From the NCBI GenBank assembly GCA_900498135.1, contig LR026961.1:3835101-3899100 (forward strand): DNA of 64,000 nt, given 5' to 3'. This document shows, one piece after another, positions 42,389-51,670 of the stretch. Position 1 is the first letter of the stretch. Each line of letters opens with the position of its first letter. Under the pieces are notes generated by a model. The model made no database searches, was not told where the DNA came from, and was given only the letters and a program-made list of their open reading frames with translations. A program made the position numbers and the translations under genes. The stretch comes from an uncultured Desulfatiglans sp. GTDB taxonomy: Bacteria; Desulfobacterota; DSM-4660; Desulfatiglandales; Desulfatiglandaceae.

Positions 42389-43402
42389 TCACTCCTGTGC
42401 AGACGGCCTGCGCCCGAGGAGTCGATAGACCTCATCGAGCAGTCCAGCCGGGTAGAGTTCGCCCTCGAGCCTCTGAGCCACACGGCTGTGAATGGCTTCG
42501 AAGCGGAGGAGTTCCTCGCCCGTAGGGGCCGCGACCATTTCTACACCGGCGTTCTGGAGCGTCCTGGTCGTTTGTTCGACCTGGCGGCGGATCTGGCCGG
42601 TAAGCCTTTCCATGGCGGGAGAAAAGGTTTCGCCCAGCACGTTTGCCAACTCGGGTGGCAACTGTTGGAAAAACGAATTCGACAGCAGCACGGCGGCGTT
42701 GGCATAGGCAAGGGGGAGGGCGGACATATAACGAAGGCTCGTTTGCCATTGGAGTGCGAGCGCCCCCATGGGCGGTGCGTAAACCGTGTCGATCATGCCG
42801 GTGTTGAGCGCAGTGGAGACATCCGTAATCGAGAGCCGGATGGGGTGAAGCCCCATGGCGTCGAACGTTTCATTCGCGACGGGGTCGCCCGACCACGCCC
42901 AGACCTTGGCCTTTTTCAGGTCGGCTATCGTTCGGATGGGTGTCTTCGAAAACAGGTGGACCGGACCGATCTCCGCCCAGGAGATGAACCGGAACCCCTC
43001 GCGCGAGAAATCTTCGGCGAAGCGAGAGGTGAGCCCCGTCCTGACCCGATCCACATCCTCCGCATCCCGAAAGAGCATGGGGAGATCCAGGACCCTCACC
43101 GAAGGCAGCACCGCCCCGAGCCCCACCCCGGAAAAGGCGGCGCAGTGCAGTTGCCCGATGCGGATCTTTTTCAGGACATCCAGTTCATCCCCCGCGATTC
43201 CGCCCGCGTAGATCAGGAACCCGAGGCGTCCATCGGTCCGCTCTCGCAACTCGGCGTCGAGCTCGTTCATGGCCTTGAGCCAGGCTGAACCCTCCGGTGC
43301 GACCGTGGCGAATTTGATGCGGTATTCCTGCCCGGCGCCTAGTGCAAGGGACAACGGCAGCAGACACAAAAGAAGGGTAAACAGAACCAGTCGTTTCATC
43401 AC
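42389..43402 (-). CDS. dctP: TRAP transporter solute-binding protein DctP
   Basis: 337 residues with a cleavable signal peptide (MMKRLVLFTLLLCLLPLSLA, then LGAG). The mature protein shows the DctP fold: IKFATVAPEGSAWLKAMNEL, the conserved KKAKVWAWSGDP segment with the substrate-contacting Arg/Asn region, and GMIDTVYAPPMGALALQW. It delivers substrate to DctQM from the periplasm. Downstream in order are the hairpin, dctQ and dctM; a T-component gene lies upstream. Confidence 0.93.
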   Translation of the reverse strand: MMKRLVLFTLLLCLLPLSLALGAGQEYRIKFATVAPEGSAWLKAMNELDAELRERTDGRLGFLIYAGGIAGDELDVLKKIRIGQLHCAAFSGVGLGAVLPSVRVLDLPMLFRDAEDVDRVRTGLTSRFAEDFSREGFRFISWAEIGPVHLFSKTPIRTIADLKKAKVWAWSGDPVANETFDAMGLHPIRLSITDVSTALNTGMIDTVYAPPMGALALQWQTSLRYMSALPLAYANAAVLLSNSFFQQLPPELANVLGETFSPAMERLTGQIRRQVEQTTRTLQNAGVEMVAAPTGEELLRFEAIHSRVAQRLEGELYPAGLLDEVYRLLGRRPSAQE

Positions 43403-43441
43403 AGAATCCTTTCAGCCGACGACACAAGCCCTTGAACCGGT

Positions 43442-44329
43442 CTAGAAGAAGAGTTCCTGCCGGCGGGAGAGCAGCGTCCGGGCTTTTTCCTGTACGACAG
43501 CATTGATCAGGCACACGTCCTCGAGAACCCTGGGGTCGTCCTGGATGATCCCTTCCAGCAACTGGGTGAAGAGATCCCGATTCTGCGTCTTCACAGCATA
43601 TTCGCGCGCATACAGATAGGGTGCCAGAAAAAACCGGCCGTTTCGGACCGCCATCCCCTTCTCGAAGAAGGCGGCGGCATGATCGAGGTTTCCCCCAAGC
43701 AGGGGGGGCTTGGCCGCCTCCTGCATCGCAGCGAGCAGGTAGGGCGTCCCGTGAAACAGGCCGGGGTTTCGATCGAGGAAATGAGCGAGATAATCCTGCG
43801 CAACGGGGAGCTGCACCAGCGCGTCCGGAAGGTCCCGGTTGAGGTTGAGCCAGCTGAACCATGCGAGAGTCGCCCAGAAAAGGGATTCATCCCTTCGTTC
43901 AGCGTTCGAGGGGTTCCTTGGGAGCACCCTTTCCAAGGGAGGCGGGGGCGTTTCCGGCAGGGACACCTCGAAGCCCAGCCCCTTGAACCCGTATCGGCTC
44001 GCCCGGGCGTAAAGCGGTGCTGCACGTGCCGGCTCCTCGTCTTCGACAAAAAGCATGGCGTACCCGGCAAAACCCATGCAGAGGGTATCCAGAAGCCGAT
44101 CGTAGCCCGGCGCCTCTCCGAGCAACCCTTCGAGGAGTTTCAGCTGTGCGGGGAGCGCCCCGCGCGCGAGCTCCGGATCGCATTCTTCGAAGATGGCGCG
44201 GTTCATGTGCTCCCAGAGGGAAGGCGTGCTTCGGAGCGCAATGGCCGCGCAGCCCGCTGCACTCAGCATGAAGATGGGAAGCACCAGGATCGTCTGAGGG
44301 GTGCCGAGCCTTTTTATGATTGACCTCAT
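43442..44329 (-). CDS. TRAP transporter T-component lipoprotein (TatT-like)
   Basis: 295 residues from the ATG at 44329. A lipoprotein signal peptide ends in LSAAGC. The mature protein is helical and repeat-like (GFAGYAMLFVEDEEPARAAP, the LFWATLAWFSWLNL region, LDHAAAFFEKGMAVRNG), matching the TPR-like periplasmic T protein that associates with some DctP proteins. It lies 39 nt upstream of dctP in the same operon. The upstream in-frame extension runs into the dispersed repeat and is rejected. Confidence 0.85.
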   Translation of the reverse strand: MRSIIKRLGTPQTILVLPIFMLSAAGCAAIALRSTPSLWEHMNRAIFEECDPELARGALPAQLKLLEGLLGEAPGYDRLLDTLCMGFAGYAMLFVEDEEPARAAPLYARASRYGFKGLGFEVSLPETPPPPLERVLPRNPSNAERRDESLFWATLAWFSWLNLNRDLPDALVQLPVAQDYLAHFLDRNPGLFHGTPYLLAAMQEAAKPPLLGGNLDHAAAFFEKGMAVRNGRFFLAPYLYAREYAVKTQNRDLFTQLLEGIIQDDPRVLEDVCLINAVVQEKARTLLSRRQELFF

Positions 44330-44348
44330 TGAAAACCTCAGCCGAGTG

Positions 44349-44553
44349 TCCGTCCGGAAATGATCTCCTGATACAAGCCAGTTTCCAATCCAGAAATGAG
44401 GATTTTTCTTCATACGCTTCGCGTGCTCACCCCCAACGCTTCGCGGCGGGCCCCGGTCCGGCGCATATCAAGGAAATCGAGCATTTGCGCGGAGGCGACC
44501 TGGTGGTCGCCCCACAAGCAAACGTGCAGATTGACACCGAGATGGCAAAAAAG
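44349..44553 (+). repeat. Dispersed palindromic repeat, copy A
   Basis: Diverged copy containing the left end (GTTTCCAATCCAGAAATGAG), the extra middle block with GCTTCGCG-type hairpins, and the core (CAAGGAAATCGAGCATTTGC, GGCGACCTGGTGGTCGCC, GCAAACGTGCAGATTGACAC). It is immediately followed by copy B. Confidence 0.75.
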
Positions 44554-44728
44554 TCTCCATCCGGAAATGATTTTCCGGTAGGACTCAGTTTCCAATCCGG
44601 AAATGAGGATTTTTGGCCAATATCAAGGAAATCAAGCGTTTGCGCGGAGGCGACCTGCAGGTCGCCGCACAAGCAAACGTGCAGATTGACGCCGAGATTG
44701 GCCAAAAAGACCATTTCCGGATGGAAAC
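44554..44728 (+). repeat. Dispersed palindromic repeat, copy B
   Basis: The most symmetric copy. Outer arms are GTTTCCAATCCGGAAATGAG and, inverted, ACCATTTCCGGATGGAAAC. Inner arms are GGCCAATATC and GAGATTGGCC. The centre is the perfect 18-bp palindrome GGCGACCTGCAGGTCGCC. It lacks the extra middle block of copies A, C and D. A transcript could fold into one hairpin of about 140 nt. Confidence 0.8.
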
Positions 44729-44898
44729 CAGCCTACCGGATATCCCCGGGCAGGCGCAAGTCAGAAGAGGGCCGCCCCTGGACGCAGCATGCGCTTCGAT
44801 CGTGCAAATGGCAATGACTTCAGTATTTTGTAGATTTTTATCCCGGAATCAAGTATTCTACTCAATAGGGCTTATTGTCGAACCTGCGAGGTTATCAA

Positions 44899-45804
44899 AT
44901 GATGAAAATACTCCTTGTTGGAAGCACAGGGATGCTCGGCACCGCCTGCAGCCGCATTCTTGGGGAAGATCACGCGATCGTCGCTCCGCCGAGCAAGGAA
45001 CTCGATATGACGAGATGGGACGTGGTAATCGAGACCTTGGACAGGGTCGGTCCTGATATCGTCATCAACTGCGCCGGATATACCGATATGGAAGGATGCG
45101 AACGGGATGAAACGCTCGTCCGCAAGATCAACATCGAGGGCCCGAGGAATTTGGCACAAGGCTGCGCGCGCTTCGAGTGTAGGCTTCTTCATTTGTCGTC
45201 CGACTGCGTTTTTGACGGCCGTAAAGAAACCCCTCAGCCATATTTTGAAGACGACCCGCCCAACCCTCTCTCGGCCTACGGCAAGAGTAAACTGGACAGC
45301 GAAATAGCGGTAAAGGAAAACGTGCCGGCCTACATCATCGTGCGTTCGGGCTGGGTGTATGATTTGACCAGCCGCGGCTTTCTGCGTAACGTCATTCGGC
45401 AGGCCCTCGAGTCCCCCGGCTCCGTCATCCAGGTTCCTGCGCTCGAGATGGGCGCCCCCACCTGGAGTTATCGCCTGGCTTTGCAGATCCGCGAGCTTGT
45501 GCGCTCCGACTCTCACGGGACCTATCATGCAACGGCGGAGGGCTGCTGCACACGGTTGGAATACGCACAGGCCGTTCTGGACACGCTCGGTCTTAAAGCC
45601 GTTCTGGAAGAACGGCCGCCGGGGAACTTCACGCCCCCCATTGAACTGCCGGTCAACAGGATCCTCGAGAATCGGCGTCTAAAAAAGCAGGGGATCCATG
45701 TCATGGCGGACTGGAAGGAGGATCTGGAGATCTTCCTGAATGCATACGGCGAGGCCCTCATGCAGGATATCAGGGCGGAAGGGCGTGGCGGGATCGCCGC
45801 CTGA
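44899..45804 (+). CDS. RmlD-like sugar-nucleotide reductase (SDR family)
   Basis: About 301 residues; GAGG precedes ATG 44899, with a second ATG directly after. The Rossmann motif is [40 protein letters not shown] and YGKSKLDSE supply the SDR active site. RmlD reduces dTDP-4-keto-rhamnose to dTDP-rhamnose; related MAT2B-like proteins also exist. The C-terminal [14 protein letters not shown] region is family-like. No rmlA/B/C genes are nearby, so the exact substrate is uncertain. It is followed after 11 nt by the DnaJ-type gene. Confidence 0.82.
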   Translation: MMKILLVGSTGMLGTACSRILGEDHAIVAPPSKELDMTRWDVVIETLDRVGPDIVINCAGYTDMEGCERDETLVRKINIEGPRNLAQGCARFECRLLHLSSDCVFDGRKETPQPYFEDDPPNPLSAYGKSKLDSEIAVKENVPAYIIVRSGWVYDLTSRGFLRNVIRQALESPGSVIQVPALEMGAPTWSYRLALQIRELVRSDSHGTYHATAEGCCTRLEYAQAVLDTLGLKAVLEERPPGNFTPPIELPVNRILENRRLKKQGIHVMADWKEDLEIFLNAYGEALMQDIRAEGRGGIAA

Positions 45805-45815
45805 GAGGTCCGGCT

Positions 45816-46298
45816 ATGAGCAAATGGCTGTTATGGCTCCTGGGGGCGGCCTATGCCGTCTGCCCTTATGATCTGCTGCCAGACTTCCTGCTGGGCCCCG
45901 GCTGGATCGACGACATCCTCCTATTGGGGGCCATTTGGTGGTATGTTTCTTCACTCCGGAAAAAACGGGCGTGGCAAAGCCGCGGCGCGGAGGGAGCGGG
46001 TTCCTATGGACCGGGCGGTGCGTCGGCAAGGGACAGCGGCAGCGACCGGGCGTCTGAAACCAGTCGGCGGCAGCAGGAAGGCGCACCCTCTCCGTACGAG
46101 GTCCTCGGGGTGGAGCGCAATGCCGGTCAGGATGAAATACGATCTGCCTATCGAAGGCTTGCCGCACAGTATCACCCCGACAAGCTGAGCCACCTGGGGC
46201 AGGAGTTTCAGGCCCTTGCAGAAAAGCGCTTCAAGGAGATCCAGGAGGCGTATGAAACGCTCAAAGCCTCCGGCCCAGGACAGCCCCCTCATAAATAG
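45816..46298 (+). CDS. DUF1232-DnaJ domain protein
   Basis: 160 residues. The N-terminus is a membrane-associated DUF1232-like segment ([20 protein letters not shown], then [12 protein letters not shown], residues 4-44). A Ser/Gly-rich linker follows, and a C-terminal J domain (about 90-155) with [20 protein letters not shown] and the HPD motif in QYHPDKLSH. It probably recruits DnaK to the membrane. Its last 38 nt overlap the 3' end of the convergent flavin oxidoreductase gene, so both C-termini are encoded by the same DNA on opposite strands. Confidence 0.88.
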   Translation: MSKWLLWLLGAAYAVCPYDLLPDFLLGPGWIDDILLLGAIWWYVSSLRKKRAWQSRGAEGAGSYGPGGASARDSGSDRASETSRRQQEGAPSPYEVLGVERNAGQDEIRSAYRRLAAQYHPDKLSHLGQEFQALAEKRFKEIQEAYETLKASGPGQPPHK

Positions 46299-48177
46299 CG
46301 TTCTTGGCGCTGCTCGGTTCTCTGCAGTCGCCGATCTGATGGACCTCGTATCCAGCTTCGACTATCTCGTTGAAAAGACGGTCGTCCGGCTGATTGCCGA
46401 TCGCGACGACCACGCGCTCGGCCGGGACGGTAAACGGCTCCCCTGTCTCGCCCTGAATATCTACACCTGTACCGCCGATGCGAACGAGGCTGTGTTTGGT
46501 GTACGCCTTCACGGCGCGGGCCTTCAGCCGGCGCAGAAGGATCTTACGCGTCATGGTCTCGAGGCCTGCGCCCAAGTCCGCCAGTTTTTCGACGATAGTC
46601 ACGCGGCAGTCATTTTCCGCCAAATGGAGAGCGATCTCGCAACCCGTGGGCCCTCCGCCCACGATAACGATCTCCTCCCCAAGGGGACGGGCGCCGTTGA
46701 GGGCTTCGGCCGGGAAAATGACCATCGGGTGATCGATCCCTTCGACCTCCGGGCGGATGGGGCGAGAGCCGGCCGCCAGAACGACTGCATCAGGCTGTTC
46801 GTGTCGGATCGTCTCGAGGGTGGCCTCCTCGCCCAGATGGCAGATGACCCCGAAGCGCTTGATCTGAGATTCTTGAAAACGGATGAGGCTCAGGAGTTCG
46901 CGTTTGTATCCCGTCACGCTTCCCAGCAGGAGCTGTCCGCCGAGGACCGGGGCCTTTTCGTAGAGATGAACTTCGTGCCCCCGCTGCGCGGCGACCCAGG
47001 CCAGATTCAAGCCGCCCGGCCCCCCTCCGATGACCAGGATCTTTCTTCGCACCTCGGCAGGGCGGATGACCATTTCCTTTTCCCTGCCGAGCGTCGGATT
47101 TACCAGACACTCCACGCGTCCGCGCCGGAAGATCGATTGCATGCAGGTGTTGCAGGCGATGCAGCGGCGGATCTCATCCAATCGCCCTTCCATGGCCTTG
47201 CGCGGCAGTTCCGGATCGGCGATGAGTCCCCTTCCAATGCAGACGAGGTCGGCGACCCCTTTGTCGATCAGGTCTTCGGCAAGGTGCGGATCGTTGATGC
47301 GCCCAACCGTCATGATGGGGACCTGGATAGCCTCCCGAATGCGGCGCGCCGCCTCCGACAGACACGCCTGCTCCATGAACATCGGCTGGCAGATCCACTC
47401 GGGCGTCGCATCGTTTCCGGCTGAGACCTGAACGACGTCCAGGCCGGCCGGAACGAGGATCTTCAAGATTTCGATGCTCTCGGGTACATCCAGCCCTCCC
47501 TGGACGAACTCCTGCGCACTGATTTTGAACGACAGAGGGAAATCCGGCCCGATGCGCCGGCGGAGTTCGAGAATGATCTCCTTGGCAAACCGCGCACGGC
47601 GTGCGATGTCTCCGCCGTAGGCGTCTTCCCTGATGTTGGAGAAGGGGGAGAGGAACTGGTTGATGAGATAGCCGTGAGCCCCATGGAGTTCGATCAGCTC
47701 GAAGCCGGCCTGGACCGCACGCTCGGCGGCGCGGCCGAATCGCTCCACCAGATCCTGAATGGCCTCGATGGTCAGGGGTTCGACATCGCCCCGGATGGTG
47801 GGGCAGGGCAGGGGGGAAGGCGCGAGGGGCTTTCGGCCGATGACCCTGGCAGAGGTCTGTCGTCCGCCATGATGGATCTGGATAGCCGGCACGGCCCCTT
47901 CCTCTTTGATAGCCCGGGCAATCTTCGAAAGGCCCTCGATCAGCCCATCGTGGTCGATGCGGGCCTGGTGGGCCGAAACGACTCCTTCCGGCGCGACCGA
48001 GCAGGCCTCCATGATCACCATTGCAACACCCCCGGATGCCCTGCGGCGATAGTGCTCGATGGCCCGTTCCGGGATGTGCCCGCCTTCCTCGATCAAGAAG
48101 GAGGCCAGGCTCGGCATGACGATCCGGTTCCTGAGCTCGAGCTCACGGATGCGGAATGGGGAAAAAAGCGTTTGCAT
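46261..48177 (-). CDS. NADH:flavin oxidoreductase (old yellow enzyme/2,4-dienoyl-CoA reductase type)
   Basis: 638 residues. The TIM-barrel FMN domain (1-340) has [26 protein letters not shown] and [21 protein letters not shown] [4Fe-4S] site is CIACNTCMQ with a further Cys in RVECLVNP. Two nucleotide-binding motifs, [15 protein letters not shown] and [19 protein letters not shown], bind FAD and NAD(P)H. Such enzymes (FadH-like) reduce enoate or dienoyl-CoA double bonds. The substrate is uncertain; the neighbouring Liv transporter suggests amino- or branched-acid metabolism only loosely. It converges on and overlaps the DnaJ-type gene. Confidence 0.92.
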   Translation of the reverse strand: MQTLFSPFRIRELELRNRIVMPSLASFLIEEGGHIPERAIEHYRRRASGGVAMVIMEACSVAPEGVVSAHQARIDHDGLIEGLSKIARAIKEEGAVPAIQIHHGGRQTSARVIGRKPLAPSPLPCPTIRGDVEPLTIEAIQDLVERFGRAAERAVQAGFELIELHGAHGYLINQFLSPFSNIREDAYGGDIARRARFAKEIILELRRRIGPDFPLSFKISAQEFVQGGLDVPESIEILKILVPAGLDVVQVSAGNDATPEWICQPMFMEQACLSEAARRIREAIQVPIMTVGRINDPHLAEDLIDKGVADLVCIGRGLIADPELPRKAMEGRLDEIRRCIACNTCMQSIFRRGRVECLVNPTLGREKEMVIRPAEVRRKILVIGGGPGGLNLAWVAAQRGHEVHLYEKAPVLGGQLLLGSVTGYKRELLSLIRFQESQIKRFGVICHLGEEATLETIRHEQPDAVVLAAGSRPIRPEVEGIDHPMVIFPAEALNGARPLGEEIVIVGGGPTGCEIALHLAENDCRVTIVEKLADLGAGLETMTRKILLRRLKARAVKAYTKHSLVRIGGTGVDIQGETGEPFTVPAERVVVAIGNQPDDRLFNEIVEAGYEVHQIGDCREPSSAKNAIYEGAVLGRRL

Positions 48178-48269
48178 GCGTCTTTTCTCCTTGAGGTCTG
48201 CAGGGTTGGTAGAAACGCATCATAAAAAGCGCAGCAATTTTTTGTCAAGCTCAAGCGTACGCGCCGGCC

Positions 48270-48974
48270 TCACATACCGAGATAAGCCTCCCGCACATGG
48301 TCATTTTTCAGGAGCGCCTCGCCCGTCCCCTCCAGGACCACCCGCCCATTTTCGAGTGCATAGGCCCTGTGGCACATCCTGAGTGTTTGCGTGACGTTCT
48401 GCTCCACCAGCAGGACGGTGACACCCTCCCCGTTGATCCGGCCGATCATCGAGAGGATTTCCTGGACCAGAAGGGGGGCAAGCCCCAGCGACGGTTCGTC
48501 GAACATCATCAGCCGGGGGAGCCCCATGAGCCCCCGGCCGATGGCGAGCATCTGCTGCTCCCCGCCCGAAAGGGTTCCGGCCATCTGCCTGCGCCGTTCC
48601 AACAGGCGCGGAAAAAGCTGGTAGACATGTTCGACGGTTTCATGCCGCTGTGCCTTGGCCCTCCTGCAGAGCGAGCCCATGAAGAGGTTTTCCTCCACAC
48701 TCATCTCGGGGAAGAGACGGCGGCCCTCCGGCACGTGGACGATGCCGTGCTCGATGATCTGATGGGGAGGCAGCCGATCGAGCCGCAATTCCCCGAAACG
48801 GATCCCGCCTTTCCTGGGTTTCAGGAGGCTCGAAATCGTCCGGATAACCGTGGATTTACCTGCCCCGTTGGCGCCGATGAGAACCAGGATCTCCTTTTCG
48901 TTCACGTGGAAAGAGACGTCCCACAGAACCTGCAGATCACCGTAGAAAACATCAATGTCCTGCACTGTGAGCAT
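48270..48974 (-). CDS. livF: Branched-chain amino acid-type ABC transporter ATPase LivF
   Basis: 234 residues. ABC ATPase motifs are Walker A GANGAGKST, signature LSGGEQQML, and Walker B LMMFDEPSLGLAP, with the LivF-type VPEGRRLFPEMSVEENL. It overlaps livG by 23 nt and is the last transporter gene of the operon on this strand. It energises import with LivG. Confidence 0.96.
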   Translation of the reverse strand: MLTVQDIDVFYGDLQVLWDVSFHVNEKEILVLIGANGAGKSTVIRTISSLLKPRKGGIRFGELRLDRLPPHQIIEHGIVHVPEGRRLFPEMSVEENLFMGSLCRRAKAQRHETVEHVYQLFPRLLERRRQMAGTLSGGEQQMLAIGRGLMGLPRLMMFDEPSLGLAPLLVQEILSMIGRINGEGVTVLLVEQNVTQTLRMCHRAYALENGRVVLEGTGEALLKNDHVREAYLGM

Positions 48975-49686
48975 AGTCCTCCCCCAGATAGGCCTCGATG
49001 ACGGCAGGGTGATGCGCCACCTCGTGCGGTGTCCCTTCGGCGATGGTCTGTCCGAAATTGATGGCGTGAATGCGGTCCGAAATGGTCATGATCAGTTTCA
49101 TGATGTGTTCGACGACAATGAGCGTAACCCCCCTGTCCCTGATCTTGCGGATGAGGTCGATCGCCCCTTCGAGCTCGGAGGGGTTCAGCCCGGCGGCGGC
49201 CTCGTCGAGCAGCAGGAGGCGGGGCTGCGTGGCAAGCGCCCGGGTAATCTCCAAACGCTTCCGCTCGCCGATCGGCAGTCCTTTCGCCAGGTCGTCCTTT
49301 CGGTGGATCAGGTTGCAAAAAGAGAGGGTCTCGAGCGCGATTTCCCGCGCCTCGTGTTTCGTCCGCGCATGAGAGAAGGCCGCGGCGATCACGTTGTCCA
49401 GAACGGTCATCCGCTTGAGAGGCTTGACGACCTGGAAGGTGCGCCCGATGCCGAGGCGGCAGATCCTATGGGTCTTCAGGCCGGTGATGTCCCTACCTTG
49501 GAAGAGGACTCTTCCATTGGTCGGGGTATGGTAATGGCTGATCAGATTGAAGAGCGTCGTCTTGCCGGACCCGTTTGGACCAATCAAACCGAAGATCTCC
49601 CCCTCGGCGACCTCGAAGCTGATGTCGTTCACCGCCGCCAGGCCCCCGAAGAGCTTGACCAGATTTTTGACCTCGAAGAAATTCAT
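48952..49686 (-). CDS. livG: Branched-chain amino acid-type ABC transporter ATPase LivG
   Basis: 244 residues from the ATG at 49686; longer upstream frames overlap livM too far. Walker A is GPNGSGKTT, the LivG-type segment is [20 protein letters not shown], and Walker B is [13 protein letters not shown]. The signature ([17 protein letters not shown]) has the usual LivG form. It overlaps livM by 4 nt, showing translational coupling. Confidence 0.95.
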   Translation of the reverse strand: MNFFEVKNLVKLFGGLAAVNDISFEVAEGEIFGLIGPNGSGKTTLFNLISHYHTPTNGRVLFQGRDITGLKTHRICRLGIGRTFQVVKPLKRMTVLDNVIAAAFSHARTKHEAREIALETLSFCNLIHRKDDLAKGLPIGERKRLEITRALATQPRLLLLDEAAAGLNPSELEGAIDLIRKIRDRGVTLIVVEHIMKLIMTISDRIHAINFGQTIAEGTPHEVAHHPAVIEAYLGEDYAHSAGH

Positions 49687-50693
49687 CCGGGCATCTTCCT
49701 TTGACGCGTCCATACGAAAAGCCCTGTGATCCGGCTCCAATCCCCTACGATCCCGTTCGGGAGGATCAGGATCACGATCACGACCAGGACCCCGAAACCG
49801 AGCACGTGCGCCTCCATAATGAATTTTGCCGCGGTTTCGACGGCGGGGGAGCCGGTGAGGGCAGCGAGGCCTTTAAAAAGGCCGAAGAATCCGGTCCTGA
49901 AGAACTCATGCACAGCGACCATGACGAAGGCCCCCACAACCGGGCCGTACAGGGTTCCAACCCCGCCGACGATTCCGACCAGGATCGCCATGATCGAAAT
50001 GTCGTGCAATGAAAACACCACCTCCGGGTCGATGAACCCCATGTAGTTCATATACAGGGCTCCAGCCGTCCCGGTGAGAAACGCGGCGATGTTCAATGAG
50101 CACATCTTGTAGAAGTGCGTATCGATCCCCAGGCTCTCGGCGGCGTCCTGATCCTCGCGGATGGAGACGAAATAATAACCCCATTTCGAAGCCATGATAA
50201 ACTGGACACTTAAGACCGAGACCACGGCCATCCCGAGCGCTATGTAATAGTAAGGAATCTTGGAAACGAAGCTCTGCATGATGAGCAAACCCACCATGCC
50301 GCCCGTCAGCGGCTCCCAGATCGTCGCGATGTGGCGCATGACCTCGTTCAACGCAAGCGAAGCCAGGGCGAAGTAGGCTCCTCGCAGGCGGAAACAGATC
50401 CAGCCGAACGGAAAGGCCACCGCCATCGCGGCGATGCCTCCGAAGCCCATCGCCCACCAGGCCGAAAGCCCCAGCTTGTGCACGAAGAGCCCCGCCGTGT
50501 ACGCGCCCGTCCCGAAAAAGGCCGCATCACCGAAGGAAACCTGGCCCGTATATCCGGCGATCACGTTCCATCCTGTGCCGATGGCCACCCACATCAGCAC
50601 GAGGATCATCAGGTGCTGGTAGTAACTGTCCTGGACGAGGAGCGGGAAGAAGATCAGAAGGACAAGCAATAGCGGTGGCACAAATCGTTTCAT
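49683..50693 (-). CDS. livM: Branched-chain amino acid-type ABC transporter permease LivM
   Basis: 336 residues with about ten transmembrane helices. LivM hallmarks are [20 protein letters not shown] near the N-terminus, [18 protein letters not shown], and the C-terminal [14 protein letters not shown] cytoplasmic-loop region. It forms the channel with LivH, whose gene lies 28 nt upstream on the same strand. Confidence 0.95.
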   Translation of the reverse strand: MKRFVPPLLLVLLIFFPLLVQDSYYQHLMILVLMWVAIGTGWNVIAGYTGQVSFGDAAFFGTGAYTAGLFVHKLGLSAWWAMGFGGIAAMAVAFPFGWICFRLRGAYFALASLALNEVMRHIATIWEPLTGGMVGLLIMQSFVSKIPYYYIALGMAVVSVLSVQFIMASKWGYYFVSIREDQDAAESLGIDTHFYKMCSLNIAAFLTGTAGALYMNYMGFIDPEVVFSLHDISIMAILVGIVGGVGTLYGPVVGAFVMVAVHEFFRTGFFGLFKGLAALTGSPAVETAAKFIMEAHVLGFGVLVVIVILILPNGIVGDWSRITGLFVWTRQRKMPG

Positions 50694-50721
50694 AGGATTG
50701 TCACTCCAGGTCCGGCCGTCA

Positions 50722-51597
50722 TCAGATCTTGGTCAGGCGCTTGAAGCCGCTTGGCAGAAACAGCAACACCAGGATGAAGATCAGGAGGCCGATCATGTCA
50801 TCGAACGCCATACCGATGTAGGTGGCGCCGAAGGCCTCCGCAAGCCCGAGAGTCAAACCACCGAAAATTGCCCCGACCGTCGAACCCAGTCCGCCTAGGA
50901 TGGTGATGACGAAGGCCTTCCGGGTGAAAGGGCTGCCGATGTCGGGAAACAGGTAGTAAATGGGCATGAGGAGGGTTCCGGCCGCAGCCACAAGCGCCGA
51001 GCCGATGCCGAAGGTGAGGATGGTGATGCGTTTGGCGTCGACCCCCATCAGGAGGGCGGCGTCCTTGTCTTGAGCGGTGGCGCGGATGGCGCGCCCGAGA
51101 TCGGTCTTGAGAAGGAACCAGAACATGAACCCTGTAAAGAGGAGGGCGATGAAAAAGGCGGCGGTAAGCGCCACGCTGAAAGAGATCCCCCCGACGAAGA
51201 AGCTCGAACTGCTGTAGGCGGTCTGGACCGATTTGTAGTCCGAGGAAAAGATGAATCGAGCGATCTCGGTCAGGACCATGCCGATCCCGACCGTCATCAG
51301 GACCTGGTTTTCCGGGAGGAGCGATTCGACCTCCATGAGCGGGTTCAAGGCGTATCTTTGGATCAGGGCGCCAAGAAGGAAGAGGGCCGGCATGGTAATG
51401 AGAAGGGCTGCGTAGGGGTCCAGGCCGAGATAGGTGAAACAGACGAAGGTGATATACATGGCCACCATCATGAGTTGGCCATGGGCGAGGTTGATGATCC
51501 CCATGACGCCCATGATGAGCGACATCCCCATCCCGATCAGACCGTAAAGCCCCCCTTTGAGTATGCCCGCCACCAGCGTTTGCAGGAAAACGTCCAT
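50722..51597 (-). CDS. livH: Branched-chain amino acid-type ABC transporter permease LivH
   Basis: 291 residues with about eight transmembrane helices. Hallmarks are GLYGLIGMGMSLIMGVMGII, the NLAHGQLMMVAMYI segment, RAIRATAQDKDAALLMGVD and a C-terminal GGLGSTVGAIFGGLTLGL. It pairs with LivM. Its gene follows the solute-binding-protein gene after a 73-nt spacer. Confidence 0.95.
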   Translation of the reverse strand: MDVFLQTLVAGILKGGLYGLIGMGMSLIMGVMGIINLAHGQLMMVAMYITFVCFTYLGLDPYAALLITMPALFLLGALIQRYALNPLMEVESLLPENQVLMTVGIGMVLTEIARFIFSSDYKSVQTAYSSSSFFVGGISFSVALTAAFFIALLFTGFMFWFLLKTDLGRAIRATAQDKDAALLMGVDAKRITILTFGIGSALVAAAGTLLMPIYYLFPDIGSPFTRKAFVITILGGLGSTVGAIFGGLTLGLAEAFGATYIGMAFDDMIGLLIFILVLLFLPSGFKRLTKI

Positions 51598-51670
51598 CGA
51601 ATATCCCCCGGATCGTGTCAGGTGCGGCCTGCACTCAACGGTTTTTTCAACACGCTGTCATGACGTCGAA

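Noticed and set aside
44349..44728. Insertion sequence
   Set aside because: The repeat copies are under 300 nt, palindromic, and encode no transposase; no target duplications were evident by eye.
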